NCBI RefSeq assembly: GCF_902813185.1
Contig: NZ_LR778301.1
Coordinates: 1,240,001-1,304,000 of the forward strand
DNA length: 64,000 nt
Source: Denitratisoma oestradiolicum
GTDB lineage: Bacteria > Pseudomonadota > Gammaproteobacteria > Burkholderiales > Rhodocyclaceae
Direction: 5' to 3'
In this document: positions 26,550-34,685 of the stretch, in pieces
Numbering within the stretch: the stretch's first letter is position 1
Layout of the letters: each line of letters opens with the position of its first letter
Position numbers and translations under genes: made by a program
Notes under the pieces: model-generated
What the model was told of the DNA's origin: nothing
The model's input: the letters and a program-made list of their open reading frames with translations, nothing else
Databases searched by the model: none

Positions 26550-27497
26550 TCAGCAGAATTCCGTTGGCGCCGCGGAAGGGTCATGGCCCGGCATCAGGGC
26601 CATTTCGATCAGGCCTTCGAGTCCGAGCTGGTGCAGCTTTTCCATGTCCCCCTTGTACTTGAGGATGCAGCCCAGGGTGGCTGCCGTGGACGGGGTGTCC
26701 AGTTCGGCGATGCCCAGGGCGAGCAAGGCCCGGGCCCAGTCTATGGTTTCGGCGATGCCCGGTCGCTTGTAGAAATCCTGCTCCCGCAACAGCTCCATGA
26801 AACGGCAGACCTGGCCGGCCAGCCGTAGTTCCACTTCGGGCAGGCGGCTGCGCAATATCCGCACCTCCTTGTCGAAGCTCGGGTAGTCGATCCAGTGGTA
26901 GAGGCAGCGGCGCTTGAGGGCGTCGTGCACTTCCCGGGTGCGGTTCGAGGTGAGGATCACGAAGGGCACATGATGGGCCCGCAGGGTGCCGATTTCCGGA
27001 ATGGTGATCTGGAAGTCGGACAGCACCTCCAGCAGGAAAGCCTCGAACTCCTCGTCGGAGCGGTCCACTTCGTCGATCAGCAGTACGGGCGGCCTGACTC
27101 CGCCGCTGCGCAGGGCCTTCAGCAGGGGCCGCTGCAACAGGAACTCCTCGGAGAACAGGTTGCGGCCGATCTGTTCCCGTTCCACGCCCCGGGCTTCCTG
27201 AAGCCTCAGCTCCAGCAGCTGGCGGGTGTAGTTCCACTCGTAGAGGGCGGCGGCGCTGTCCAGGCCCTCGTAGCATTGCAGGCGGATCAGTTCTGCATCG
27301 AGGACCTGGGCCATGACCTTGGCGATCTCGGTCTTGCCCACGCCGGGCTCGCCTTCGAGAAAGACCGGCTTGCCCAGGGATACCGACAGGAACATCGTCG
27401 TCGCCAGCATGCGGTCGGCGATGTAACCCGCCGCCGCAAACTTCTGCTGGACTTCCTCGATGGAAGCAAACCCTGGTCTTGGTTCCTGGCCGCTCAT
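26550..27497 (-). CDS. coxD: CoxD/MoxR-family AAA+ ATPase
   Basis: A 315-residue MoxR-type AAA+ protein. Walker A is GEPGVGKTE (residues 49-57), Walker B is LLIDEVDRSDEEFEAFLLE, and sensor 1 is FVILTSNRTREV. Start ATG 27497 has AGGAG upstream; a longer frame extends into repeat DNA and is not believed. MoxR ATPases act as chaperones with a VWA partner, here the adjacent CoxE-like protein. A role in inserting or remodelling the molybdenum site of the CoxL-like subunit is known for CoxD and inferred here. Confidence 0.92.
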   Translation of the reverse strand: MSGQEPRPGFASIEEVQQKFAAAGYIADRMLATTMFLSVSLGKPVFLEGEPGVGKTEIAKVMAQVLDAELIRLQCYEGLDSAAALYEWNYTRQLLELRLQEARGVEREQIGRNLFSEEFLLQRPLLKALRSGGVRPPVLLIDEVDRSDEEFEAFLLEVLSDFQITIPEIGTLRAHHVPFVILTSNRTREVHDALKRRCLYHWIDYPSFDKEVRILRSRLPEVELRLAGQVCRFMELLREQDFYKRPGIAETIDWARALLALGIAELDTPSTAATLGCILKYKGDMEKLHQLGLEGLIEMALMPGHDPSAAPTEFC

Positions 27498-27548
27498 GGA
27501 TACTCCTAAGAACCTGTCTTGAAAAATGTTCCGCAGGTGGTCACCGCC

Positions 27549-27720
27549 GTCATTCCGGCGAACGCCGGAATCCAGGATCAAGCCCGTCACACCGGCAAAG
27601 AAACGTCACCCCGGAACTGATCCGGGGCCGTTGCCCAGTGGGCCACTGCTCTGGACCCCGGCCTGCGCCGGGGTGACGGGTTTCATCATCCGGGGTGGCG
27701 CCTGCCGCCATGACCGTTAG
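27549..27720 (-). repeat. REP-like composite repeat, copy 4
   Basis: Three palindromic units (GTCATTCCGGCGAACGCCGG; CACCCCGGAACTGATCCGGG; GGACCCCGGCCTGCGCCGGG) followed on the plus strand by GGGTTTCATCATC and the block CCTGCCGCCATGACCGTTAG. It fills the gap between the coxL-like and coxD-like genes, inside an apparent operon. It may therefore affect mRNA processing or differential expression of enzyme and maturation genes. Confidence 0.75.
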
Positions 27721-27753
27721 ACAGCTTCCACGAGACTACCGTCCTTTCCTTCC

Positions 27754-30700
27754 TCACCGGGTACGCGACTCGACCTTGACTGCCGTGGCCCGGTCGGCCC
27801 GCTTCACGGCGTCGTAGAGGGTGTTGGGGGAGTTGAAGGAATTGCGGATGATCACGTTCTGGTCGAACAAGGCATCCTGCACCGCCGCGGAGACGGTATG
27901 GAGTGGCGCTCCGCCGCCCTCGCCCATGCCCTTGGCGCCGTTGTAGCTGAAGGGCGATGGGGTCTCGATCTCGCCAAAGGCCAGGTCGGGCATGTTCATC
28001 ACCGTGATCGGCGTGTAGTCCGTGAACGAGCCCGTCAGCAGGTTGCCCTCCTTGTCGTAGATGTAGCTTTCCATCATCGCTGCGCCGATGCCGTGGGCCG
28101 TGGCGCCATGGACCTGGCCGGCGACGATCTTCGGGTTGATGACGTTGCCGCAGTCGTCCACCGCCGCGTAGGCCAGGATCTTGGGCACATAGGTGCGCCG
28201 GTCCACCTCGACCACCGCGATGTGCAACTGGGAGGCGTAGGTCAGGGTCAGGTTGCCGTACTTCTTCTCCACATCCGGGATCTTGAAGGGGGGGCGATAG
28301 ACGTGGCGGATGTTGAGGGTGACATCGGCGATGCTGTCCGGCTGGCCGGCGGTGTTGATATTCACCATGGCCGACAGACCCCAGTAGTTGATGCTGCGGT
28401 CTGTGCCCTTGACGCGCAGCTCCGGTCCCTGCTGGCCGATGCCGAATTCCAGATCATCCTCATTGGCTTCCAGGGCGAAGGCCGCCAGCCGCTTCATTTC
28501 CTTCTTCAGCTTCTGGCAGGCGCCATGAACAGCCGACAGGCCGGTGACGGCGAACTGGCTGGCATAGGAGCCGGAATGGCCGCCATGGCTGTTGAAGGTG
28601 GTGTCGAAGCCGGTGCGCACCTCCACCATGTCGGGGCGGATGCCCAGCTCGTCGGCCACCACCTGGGCGGTGGTGGTTTCGTGGCCCTGGCCGGAAGGCG
28701 TGGAGCCCAGCATGACCACCACGGTGCCGTCCAGGTCCAGCTTGATCGTCGCCACCTCGGAATTGCCCGAGAAGGGCAGGTAGGGATTGACGATGCGGGC
28801 CTGGCCGAAGTTGTTGGTGCCGGAATCCAGCGTGGTGCCGATGCCGATGCCTATCCAGCGGCCTTCGGCCCGGGCCTCGGCCTGCTTCTGCTTCCATCCA
28901 TCCCAGTCGATCAGGGCCTTGGCCTTTTCCAGCAGCAGGGGATAGTTGCCGGAGTCGTACACGCAGCCGTTCGGTGTGGTGTAGGGGAACTCGCGGATGT
29001 AGTTGTTGAGGCGCATCTGGTCCGACGGAATGTTCAGTTCGTGGGCGCAGATGTCGATGATGCGCTCCATGAACCAGAGCTGTTGGAGCCGCGAATAACC
29101 CCGGTTGGGCGCCGAGGGCCCCTTGTTGGTGACCACCTGGTTGAAGTCGATGCGGATGTTGCGCAGCTTGTAGCAGGCCGGCAGCACCTGGGACCAGATC
29201 ACGCAGCCCAGGGGCTCGTAGCGCGGATAGGCGCCGCAATCATCGATGTGGCGCGAGCGCACGGCGGTGATCACCCCGTCCTTGTCCAGGGCCACTTCGG
29301 TGTCCAGGTAGGTGCGCTCACTGCCATGGCCGCCGGCCAGCATGTGTTCGCTGCGGGTTTCCACCCATTTCACCGGCCGGCCGCCGCTCTTCCTGGAAGC
29401 CAGGGCGGCGAGGGTCATGTAGGGGTAGTTGCCGATCTTGTTGCCAAAGCTGCCCCCCACGTCCTGGGTCTTGGCCCGCACCTGGTCGATGGACAGGCCC
29501 AGGGCCGGGGCAATCATCTGGATCACGATGGCGGGGAAGGAGTTGTTGCAGAAGAAGTCCACGCCGCCGCCGGGCGTCCAGGTGGCCACCACCGCGTTGG
29601 TTTCCAGGGGAGTGCTGGAGAAGCGATGGAAGTCCATCTGGTCGATCTTGACCACGTGGGCTGCGTCGGCAAAGGCCTGGTCCAGGTCGCCGTATTCGTA
29701 GATGCCGTGCCAGTGATGGTTGGTGCCCATGCCGGGGTGCAGCACCGCCTTGTCTTCCAGGGCGCTCTTCCAGTTCATCACCGCAGGCAGGGACTCGTAC
29801 TCCACCTCCACCAACTGGGCCGCATCGGCGGCGATGCGGGGATTCTCGGCCACCACCGCCACCACGGGTTCCCCCTGGTAGATGGCCTTTTCCACCGCCA
29901 TCGGGAAGTCCTTGATGTTCTGCGCGTCGCCCGGACCGATCTGCATGAAGGGGGTGCAGACGGCGGCGATTTCCTGGCCGGTCAGGGTGCACACCACGCC
30001 CGGCAGGGCTTCGGCCTTCGAGGTGTCGATGCGGACGATGCGGGCGTGGCCGTAGGGGGAACGCACCAGGCTCATGTGCAGCATGCCCGAGAGTTTGTAG
30101 TCGTCCACGAACAGGCCCTGGCCCCGCACCAGACGGCTGTCTTCCTTGCGGGAGATGGGCGCGTGCACCCATTTGTCGCCGCCCTGCCGTTTGACGATCT
30201 CGGCAAAGTCGTTGTAACGGGGCGACGACTTCAGCGTGGCGAGACTGGCAGTGCCCCTGTCGGGGGTGAGGGCGGCGCCGCTCCAGCCGGCGGTCAGCGC
30301 CTCGGTGTCGATGGCATCGGCGGCGGCGTCGGCCGGTGCGGCAGAGGCGTCGTCCTGTTTGCGCAACTTGCGTATCAGCCCGGACATCCAGCCCGACTTC
30401 TGCTCGGCCTGGGCGGCCTTGCGGGCCGCGGCCTCCTTCTGGTACTCGGGAGACATGGCCTGTTGCAGGCTGGTGATGACGGCATTGATCTGCTGTTCCG
30501 CATAGCCCTGCATGCCGCCGCCCGCCAGGGACAGGATCTTGCCGACGAGCTGGACCTCGCCCCGCCATTTGACCAGGGTGCCGCTACCCTTGGGTTCCAG
30601 GTCGTAGGAGGTGATCATGGTGTAGGCGCCACCCATGACCTTGCCGCTGCCCACATAGGTGGCGTGGGTCGGCGCGGTTTTTTTCTGCAGGGTGAGCTGG

Positions 30701-30888
30701 GTGGAGGCGGTGCCCCGGATCTTGCCGATGCCCACGGAGACCTTCACCACGGCGGTGTTGGCATCCTTCATCTCCAGGCTGGAGAAGGTGGGCAGCAGGG
30801 GGGCGAACTTCTGGGGGTCGGAGAGAAGGTCGAAGGTTGCGGCGGGCGGCGGCGAGACTTCGAACTGCCCGGAAAATTTCATTTCCAT
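27754..30888 (-). CDS. CoxG-CoxL fusion: SRPBCC domain joined to molybdopterin-binding large subunit
   Basis: A 1044-residue protein. Residues 1-150 are a CoxG-type SRPBCC domain (MKFSGQFEVSPPPAATFDLLSDPQKF). A low-complexity linker (about 150-235) includes an Ala-rich stretch. Residues about 236-1044 are the molybdenum subunit of a xanthine dehydrogenase-family enzyme. The active-site loop reads APNRGYSR (P594-R600), unlike AYxCSFR of form I or AYRGAGR of form II CO dehydrogenases. The catalytic glutamate is in GMGEGGG (E990). The start overlaps the small-subunit stop (TAATG). In Oligotropha CoxG is separate and recruits the enzyme to the membrane, so fusion suggests built-in membrane or partner tethering. 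Substrate unknown; CO is unlikely from the loop. Confidence 0.9.
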   Translation of the reverse strand: MEMKFSGQFEVSPPPAATFDLLSDPQKFAPLLPTFSSLEMKDANTAVVKVSVGIGKIRGTASTQLTLQKKTAPTHATYVGSGKVMGGAYTMITSYDLEPKGSGTLVKWRGEVQLVGKILSLAGGGMQGYAEQQINAVITSLQQAMSPEYQKEAAARKAAQAEQKSGWMSGLIRKLRKQDDASAAPADAAADAIDTEALTAGWSGAALTPDRGTASLATLKSSPRYNDFAEIVKRQGGDKWVHAPISRKEDSRLVRGQGLFVDDYKLSGMLHMSLVRSPYGHARIVRIDTSKAEALPGVVCTLTGQEIAAVCTPFMQIGPGDAQNIKDFPMAVEKAIYQGEPVVAVVAENPRIAADAAQLVEVEYESLPAVMNWKSALEDKAVLHPGMGTNHHWHGIYEYGDLDQAFADAAHVVKIDQMDFHRFSSTPLETNAVVATWTPGGGVDFFCNNSFPAIVIQMIAPALGLSIDQVRAKTQDVGGSFGNKIGNYPYMTLAALASRKSGGRPVKWVETRSEHMLAGGHGSERTYLDTEVALDKDGVITAVRSRHIDDCGAYPRYEPLGCVIWSQVLPACYKLRNIRIDFNQVVTNKGPSAPNRGYSRLQQLWFMERIIDICAHELNIPSDQMRLNNYIREFPYTTPNGCVYDSGNYPLLLEKAKALIDWDGWKQKQAEARAEGRWIGIGIGTTLDSGTNNFGQARIVNPYLPFSGNSEVATIKLDLDGTVVVMLGSTPSGQGHETTTAQVVADELGIRPDMVEVRTGFDTTFNSHGGHSGSYASQFAVTGLSAVHGACQKLKKEMKRLAAFALEANEDDLEFGIGQQGPELRVKGTDRSINYWGLSAMVNINTAGQPDSIADVTLNIRHVYRPPFKIPDVEKKYGNLTLTYASQLHIAVVEVDRRTYVPKILAYAAVDDCGNVINPKIVAGQVHGATAHGIGAAMMESYIYDKEGNLLTGSFTDYTPITVMNMPDLAFGEIETPSPFSYNGAKGMGEGGGAPLHTVSAAVQDALFDQNVIIRNSFNSPNTLYDAVKRADRATAVKVESRTR

Positions 30889-31382
30889 TATCGCTGGCCC
30901 TCCTTGGCTTCGTTCGCAACGGCTTCAACAGCCTTGATGATGTTCTGGTAGCCGGTACAGCGACAGACGTTGCCGGCGATGGCCTTCTTGATGGCCTTGC
31001 GGTCGGCGGTGGGGTTCTCTGCGAGCAGGGCATGGGAAGACATCAGCATGCCCGGGGTGCAGTAGCCGCACTGCAGGCCGTGGTGCTCGGAGAAGGATTT
31101 CTGCAGGGGGTGGAGTTCGCCGTCCTGCTCCAGGCCCTCCACGGTCAGCACCTCGCCACCGTCGGCCTGGACGGCCAGCATGGTGCAGGACTTGACCGGC
31201 GCGCCGTTCAGCTCCACGGTGCAGGCGCCGCAGTAGCTGGTGTCGCAGCCGATATGGGTGCCGGTGAGGCCGATCTCCTCGCGGATGAATTCCACCAGCA
31301 GCATGCGCGGTTCCACCTGGCGGCAGTACTTCTGTCCGTTGACGGTCAGCTCGATGGTGACCAGTGTGTTGGCGTTATGCAT
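30888..31382 (-). CDS. CoxS-like 2Fe-2S small subunit
   Basis: A 164-residue iron-sulfur subunit with both clusters: [21 protein letters not shown] and CGYCTPGM paired with [14 protein letters not shown]. It relays electrons from the molybdenum centre to the FAD subunit. ATG 31382 overlaps the end of the FAD-subunit gene by eight bases and is preceded by GAGGGGAG; its own stop overlaps the start of the large subunit. The three subunits are thus tightly coupled translationally. Confidence 0.94.
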   Translation of the reverse strand: MHNANTLVTIELTVNGQKYCRQVEPRMLLVEFIREEIGLTGTHIGCDTSYCGACTVELNGAPVKSCTMLAVQADGGEVLTVEGLEQDGELHPLQKSFSEHHGLQCGYCTPGMLMSSHALLAENPTADRKAIKKAIAGNVCRCTGYQNIIKAVEAVANEAKEGQR

Positions 31383-32271
31383 AAACGTGACTCCCCTCGA
31401 TTTTGGCGTTTTCGCAGCGGCGGACCGCCACATCGGCGGTTTGCAGGATCAGGCCCCGCAGCAGGTTGCGTTTGTATTCGGTGGTGCCGCGCACATCGCT
31501 GGCCGGATCGGCGATGGCGATGGCTGCTTCGGTAGCCCGTTCCCAAAGCTGGGCGGAAAGTGCCTTGCCGCGCAGCTCGGCTTCGGCCTCCAGGGCACGC
31601 CGAGGTGTCGGACCGGCGCCGCCCATGACGATGCGGACATCCTGGCAGGTGTTGCCGGCGCCCAGGGTGAGCTGCACGCCCACAGAGCAGACCGGGAAGG
31701 CGGCCGCCGCCTTCTTGTAGGCGATGTAGGCGCCGCCACTGCCTGCCGGGGGGGCCTTGAAGCGGATCGAGGTGACCAGTTCCCCCGGCGTGAGTGCGGT
31801 GGTGTAGGCGGCGGTGATGAAATCCCCGATGGCAATGGTGCGGTCGCCGTTGGGGCCGGAGCAGAGCACTTCGGCATCCAGGGTATTCAACAGGGCCGGC
31901 CAGTCACAGTTGGGATCGGCAGCGCTGACCGAACCACCGATGGTGCCGCGGCTGCGCACCTGGGCATCGGCGATGCCGCCGGCGCAATCCTTGACGATGG
32001 GAATGGCGGCCGCGATGTTGGACTTGGATACCCAGCCATGGGGCGAGAGGGCGCCGATCTGGATCCAGCCGTCCTCCTTCCTGGCGAAGCGCAGGTCGGG
32101 CAGTCGGCCGATATCCACCAGGTCCGTCGGCTCATCCATGCGCAGCTTGAGGATGGGGATCAGGGTCTGGCCACCGGCCAAGGGCTTCGCTGTCTCGCCC
32201 AGGGCCGACAGCATCAGTATGGCTTCCTTCAGGGAAGCGGGACGGTGATATCGAAACGGCGCTGGATACAT
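31375..32271 (-). CDS. CoxM-like FAD-binding medium subunit
   Basis: A 298-residue subunit with the FAD motifs [13 protein letters not shown] (about residues 32-44) and [20 protein letters not shown] (about 109-128), and a CO_deh_flav_C tail. First gene of the operon: medium, small and large subunits, then coxD-, coxE-, xdhC- and MoeA/MobA-like genes. Its promoter must lie in the 400 bases before it. Confidence 0.93.
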   Translation of the reverse strand: MYPAPFRYHRPASLKEAILMLSALGETAKPLAGGQTLIPILKLRMDEPTDLVDIGRLPDLRFARKEDGWIQIGALSPHGWVSKSNIAAAIPIVKDCAGGIADAQVRSRGTIGGSVSAADPNCDWPALLNTLDAEVLCSGPNGDRTIAIGDFITAAYTTALTPGELVTSIRFKAPPAGSGGAYIAYKKAAAAFPVCSVGVQLTLGAGNTCQDVRIVMGGAGPTPRRALEAEAELRGKALSAQLWERATEAAIAIADPASDVRGTTEYKRNLLRGLILQTADVAVRRCENAKIEGSHVYA

Positions 32272-32674
32272 AGCGGGTCCTCAGGAATTAGTGTTGCCAT
32301 CTTGCCAAAGCGTTCCGCGCACTCCTGCGCAGACGCTGGGGATTCGTCCAACTCGAAAACCTCAGCACATCCTTGGATCTTGTACCACGGCGATGCGGTG
32401 GAATGTCGAAGCATTGGCTCGGCACCCCGGGGATGGCAATCGTGCTTTCCCCGGACGCGAATCTTGCGTCGTGTCGTCGTGCACATCATGGTGATCTGTT
32501 TTTCTCAGGATGACTGCATGGGATCACGATAGAGCGAAGATTTGATTCGGGCTTGCCCCTCAGAGCGCACCGTTTTGATTGCCAGCGCGCAGTCGCGGCG
32601 GACTCGGCATCGGCTGTATTTTTATTGCAATGCAGCAGCAGGGGGCGGTGGCGCCGGTAGTGGGGGCCATGAAT
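32272..32674. other. Intergenic region upstream of the cox-like operon
   Basis: 403 bases between the cofC stop and the coxM-like start. It should contain the operon promoter if cofC is not co-transcribed. I see no clear -35/-10 pair, only a CCCCGGGG palindrome near 32430. An 86-codon open frame on the minus strand (32229-32489) overlaps the coxM start and is not credible. Confidence 0.4.
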
Positions 32675-33439
32675 TCAGGGGCTGGAGTCGGGTGTGGACT
32701 GCAGCCAGGCGGCGGTGGCACGGCCGGCCAGATATCCGCGCCGGTAGTCCGCCATCAGGGCGCTCAAGTCCTGGGTTTCATCAATGTCCCTCGCCAGTGC
32801 CGGATCATGGCGGACCTCAATCCGGAGACCGGCCGTTGCCGCCCCCTGAAGGAAGCGGGGCAGGCTGTGGCTTCCGAACACCAGGGGCAGGGGCAGGGGC
32901 AGGGGGGCCAACAGCAGGTTGGTACCGCTGCCTTCCTTGCTGGCGGCCACCCGTAGTCGTTGCGAGCCGGGCATGGTCGTGGCGACGAAGCGGTCGATAC
33001 CCGCCGCCGTGAGGTGGGGAAGATCGGCATGGGCGATCAGTACGTGGCCGGCGCCTTGGGTCTGCGCCCAGGCCGCCGCTCGGCTCAGATCCTCGTTGAG
33101 CCCCCGGGCCTCTCCAGTGTCGAAACAATCCACGCTCTCAAGGCCGATCAGGCCGGGGAGTCCGGGAATGTCGCTGACCATCACTACCCGGCTGACAGTG
33201 CAGGCCCGCGTCAGCGCCCTGACCACGTCCCTGGCCATGGCCAGGGCCAGACCCTGACGGGCTCCGGCGTCGAGAGTGTCGGCGAGCCGGGTCTTGGCAA
33301 GGGAGAAATCTTTCAGGGGAACGAGGGCCCAGACCGCCGCCGGAGTGCGAGGTCCTGGGGACAGCGGGAGAAATTCCCTTGAGGGCGAGCCGCTTCGACG
33401 GGCGGTTTCGAGTTGAGCTTCCACTGTCCTTGTCTCCAT
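32675..33439 (-). CDS. cofC: CofC-like guanylyltransferase of coenzyme F420 synthesis
   Basis: About 254 residues of the CofC/FbiD family. The nucleotide-binding start is WALVPLKDFSLAKTRLADTL. VVMVSDIPGL, ARGLNEDLSRAAAWAQTQGAGHVLIAHADLP and SKEGSGTNLLLAP match the family's conserved blocks. CofC joins GTP to 2-phospholactate, phosphoenolpyruvate or, in some proteobacteria, 3-phosphoglycerate, giving the activated precursor used by CofD. Which substrate is used cannot be told here. The start is uncertain because no ribosome-binding site is clear and the frame is open to 33577. The gene precedes the cox-like operon on the same strand, 20 kb from the other F420 genes. Confidence 0.85.
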   Translation of the reverse strand: METRTVEAQLETARRSGSPSREFLPLSPGPRTPAAVWALVPLKDFSLAKTRLADTLDAGARQGLALAMARDVVRALTRACTVSRVVMVSDIPGLPGLIGLESVDCFDTGEARGLNEDLSRAAAWAQTQGAGHVLIAHADLPHLTAAGIDRFVATTMPGSQRLRVAASKEGSGTNLLLAPLPLPLPLVFGSHSLPRFLQGAATAGLRIEVRHDPALARDIDETQDLSALMADYRRGYLAGRATAAWLQSTPDSSP

Positions 33440-34059
33440 ATTCGACCGGCCCTGTCGCAGAAGTGCGCGGCCGATCAGACGCACCCTAACGGGATCGGCC
33501 CTGAAACTCTTGCCCGGTTGGGCAGGCGGCTTGATTCCCGGCGCATCGGAAACATTACGGATGCTACCTTGGGTCATCGGATCGTCGGCTCTGCGCTAAG
33601 GGTCATCGGCTGCTGCTCCGAGAGTCAAGACGGTCCCCGGTACAGTTTGTATCGTGCCATCGCAATGGGTCGCAAACCCGTGTGGTACCTGGGTTTAGGC
33701 GCTGTGCCGGAAATTTCGAACGAGATTGGATAGGGCTATTGCGGTGCGGCAATATGGGTTCTTGGCGTCAGTCCTGGTTGTGGGGATGTCCCGTTGGTTC
33801 TTGGTGTTGCGATGCGATATCCGTGTTGGCAGTTGCTGGATAGTGGGAGTGGTTCGTGGATGGCGGAGACGGTCTGTTCATCATAGTTTCCGGAATGTCC
33901 GCGGCACGATGATGCGAGTGGACAGGATGTTTGCCCTGTGCGGCTCCGGAGTGGTGGAGACGGGCGCGGCAGAGCTTGGATGAACCTGCCGCCTTTGCGG
34001 GCGGCCATGGAGTTCCGGTGCGATCGGATATCCGATGCCCTGGGCGAGGAGAAAACTGG
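33440..34059. other. Divergent intergenic region cofC / coxG-like
   Basis: About 620 bases (fewer if cofC starts upstream). The 33720-33900 part is markedly T/G-rich compared with its surroundings and should hold the divergent promoters. Short frames here, such as 33726-33983, show no known family or ribosome-binding site. No repeats of the REP type are present. Confidence 0.4.
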
Positions 34060-34611
34060 ATGTACATAGAACGCACGTTTGTTCTGGATGGTGCCCTACC
34101 CGAAGTTTGGGCCTTCCTGAATCAGCCCCATGAAGTGGGCAAATGCCTGCCTGGCTGCCACACGGTGGAAGTGCTGGGCGTTGGCAAATACACCGGGTCG
34201 GTGGGTATCAAGGTCGGTCCGATCAAGGCCGGTTTCGATGTGCGGGTGGAAACCAGCGAGGAGCGGCCACCCGAGTATGCGGCCTACACCATGCGTGGCG
34301 CCGACAAGGATGGCGGCAGCAAGATCAGCGCCGAATGCACTCTGGCCCTCAAGGCGGTGGATGACAGGCACACCGAGATCACCTACACCTCCACGGTCCA
34401 TATTGTCGGCAAGCTGGGGAAATTCGCCGCCGGCGTGATGCAGAAGTTCGCCGACGGCATCAACGATCAGTTCATTGCCGCCTTGACCAAGCGGGCCGCC
34501 GAACTTCACGGGAGTCCTGCCGTGGAAGAGGCCGAGGCCGAAAAGGGCAAGGGCATGCTCGGTAGCCTTAAGTCCATGTTCAAGAAGCAGCCCGCCGAGG
34601 CAGTGAAGTGA
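34060..34611 (+). CDS. CoxG-family SRPBCC protein (stand-alone)
   Basis: A 183-residue protein with a CoxG/SRPBCC domain (MYIERTFVLDGALPEVWAFLNQPHEVGKCLPGC) and a C-terminal tail rich in Lys, Ser and Gly (EKGKGMLGSLKSMFKKQ). A similar tail in CoxG is thought to bind membrane. The start has GCGAGGAG. It is 74 bases before the first molybdoenzyme module and divergent from cofC. The window thus holds both a fused and a free CoxG domain, suggesting two enzyme complexes that need membrane recruitment. Confidence 0.88.
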   Translation: MYIERTFVLDGALPEVWAFLNQPHEVGKCLPGCHTVEVLGVGKYTGSVGIKVGPIKAGFDVRVETSEERPPEYAAYTMRGADKDGGSKISAECTLALKAVDDRHTEITYTSTVHIVGKLGKFAAGVMQKFADGINDQFIAALTKRAAELHGSPAVEEAEAEKGKGMLGSLKSMFKKQPAEAVK

Positions 34612-34685
34612 ATTTCCTGCGTTGCGGCGGAGCTGGGTTCTAGTTTCATCCGCAGTCATTGGGGTTCCGGAGGAGGATCAACGAC

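Noticed and set aside
27898..30951. A 1017-codon open frame antisense to the CoxG-CoxL fusion
   Set aside because: No recognisable motif or ribosome-binding site. It exists because of third-position GC in the true gene.
27754..32271. Annotation of the trimer as aerobic CO dehydrogenase
   Set aside because: The gene order and maturation proteins are cox-like, but the active-site loop is neither AYxCSFR nor AYRGAGR, so CO as substrate is not supported.
33726..33983. An 85-codon frame in the divergent region before the CoxG-like gene
   Set aside because: No ribosome-binding site or family; T/G-rich promoter-like DNA explains it better.
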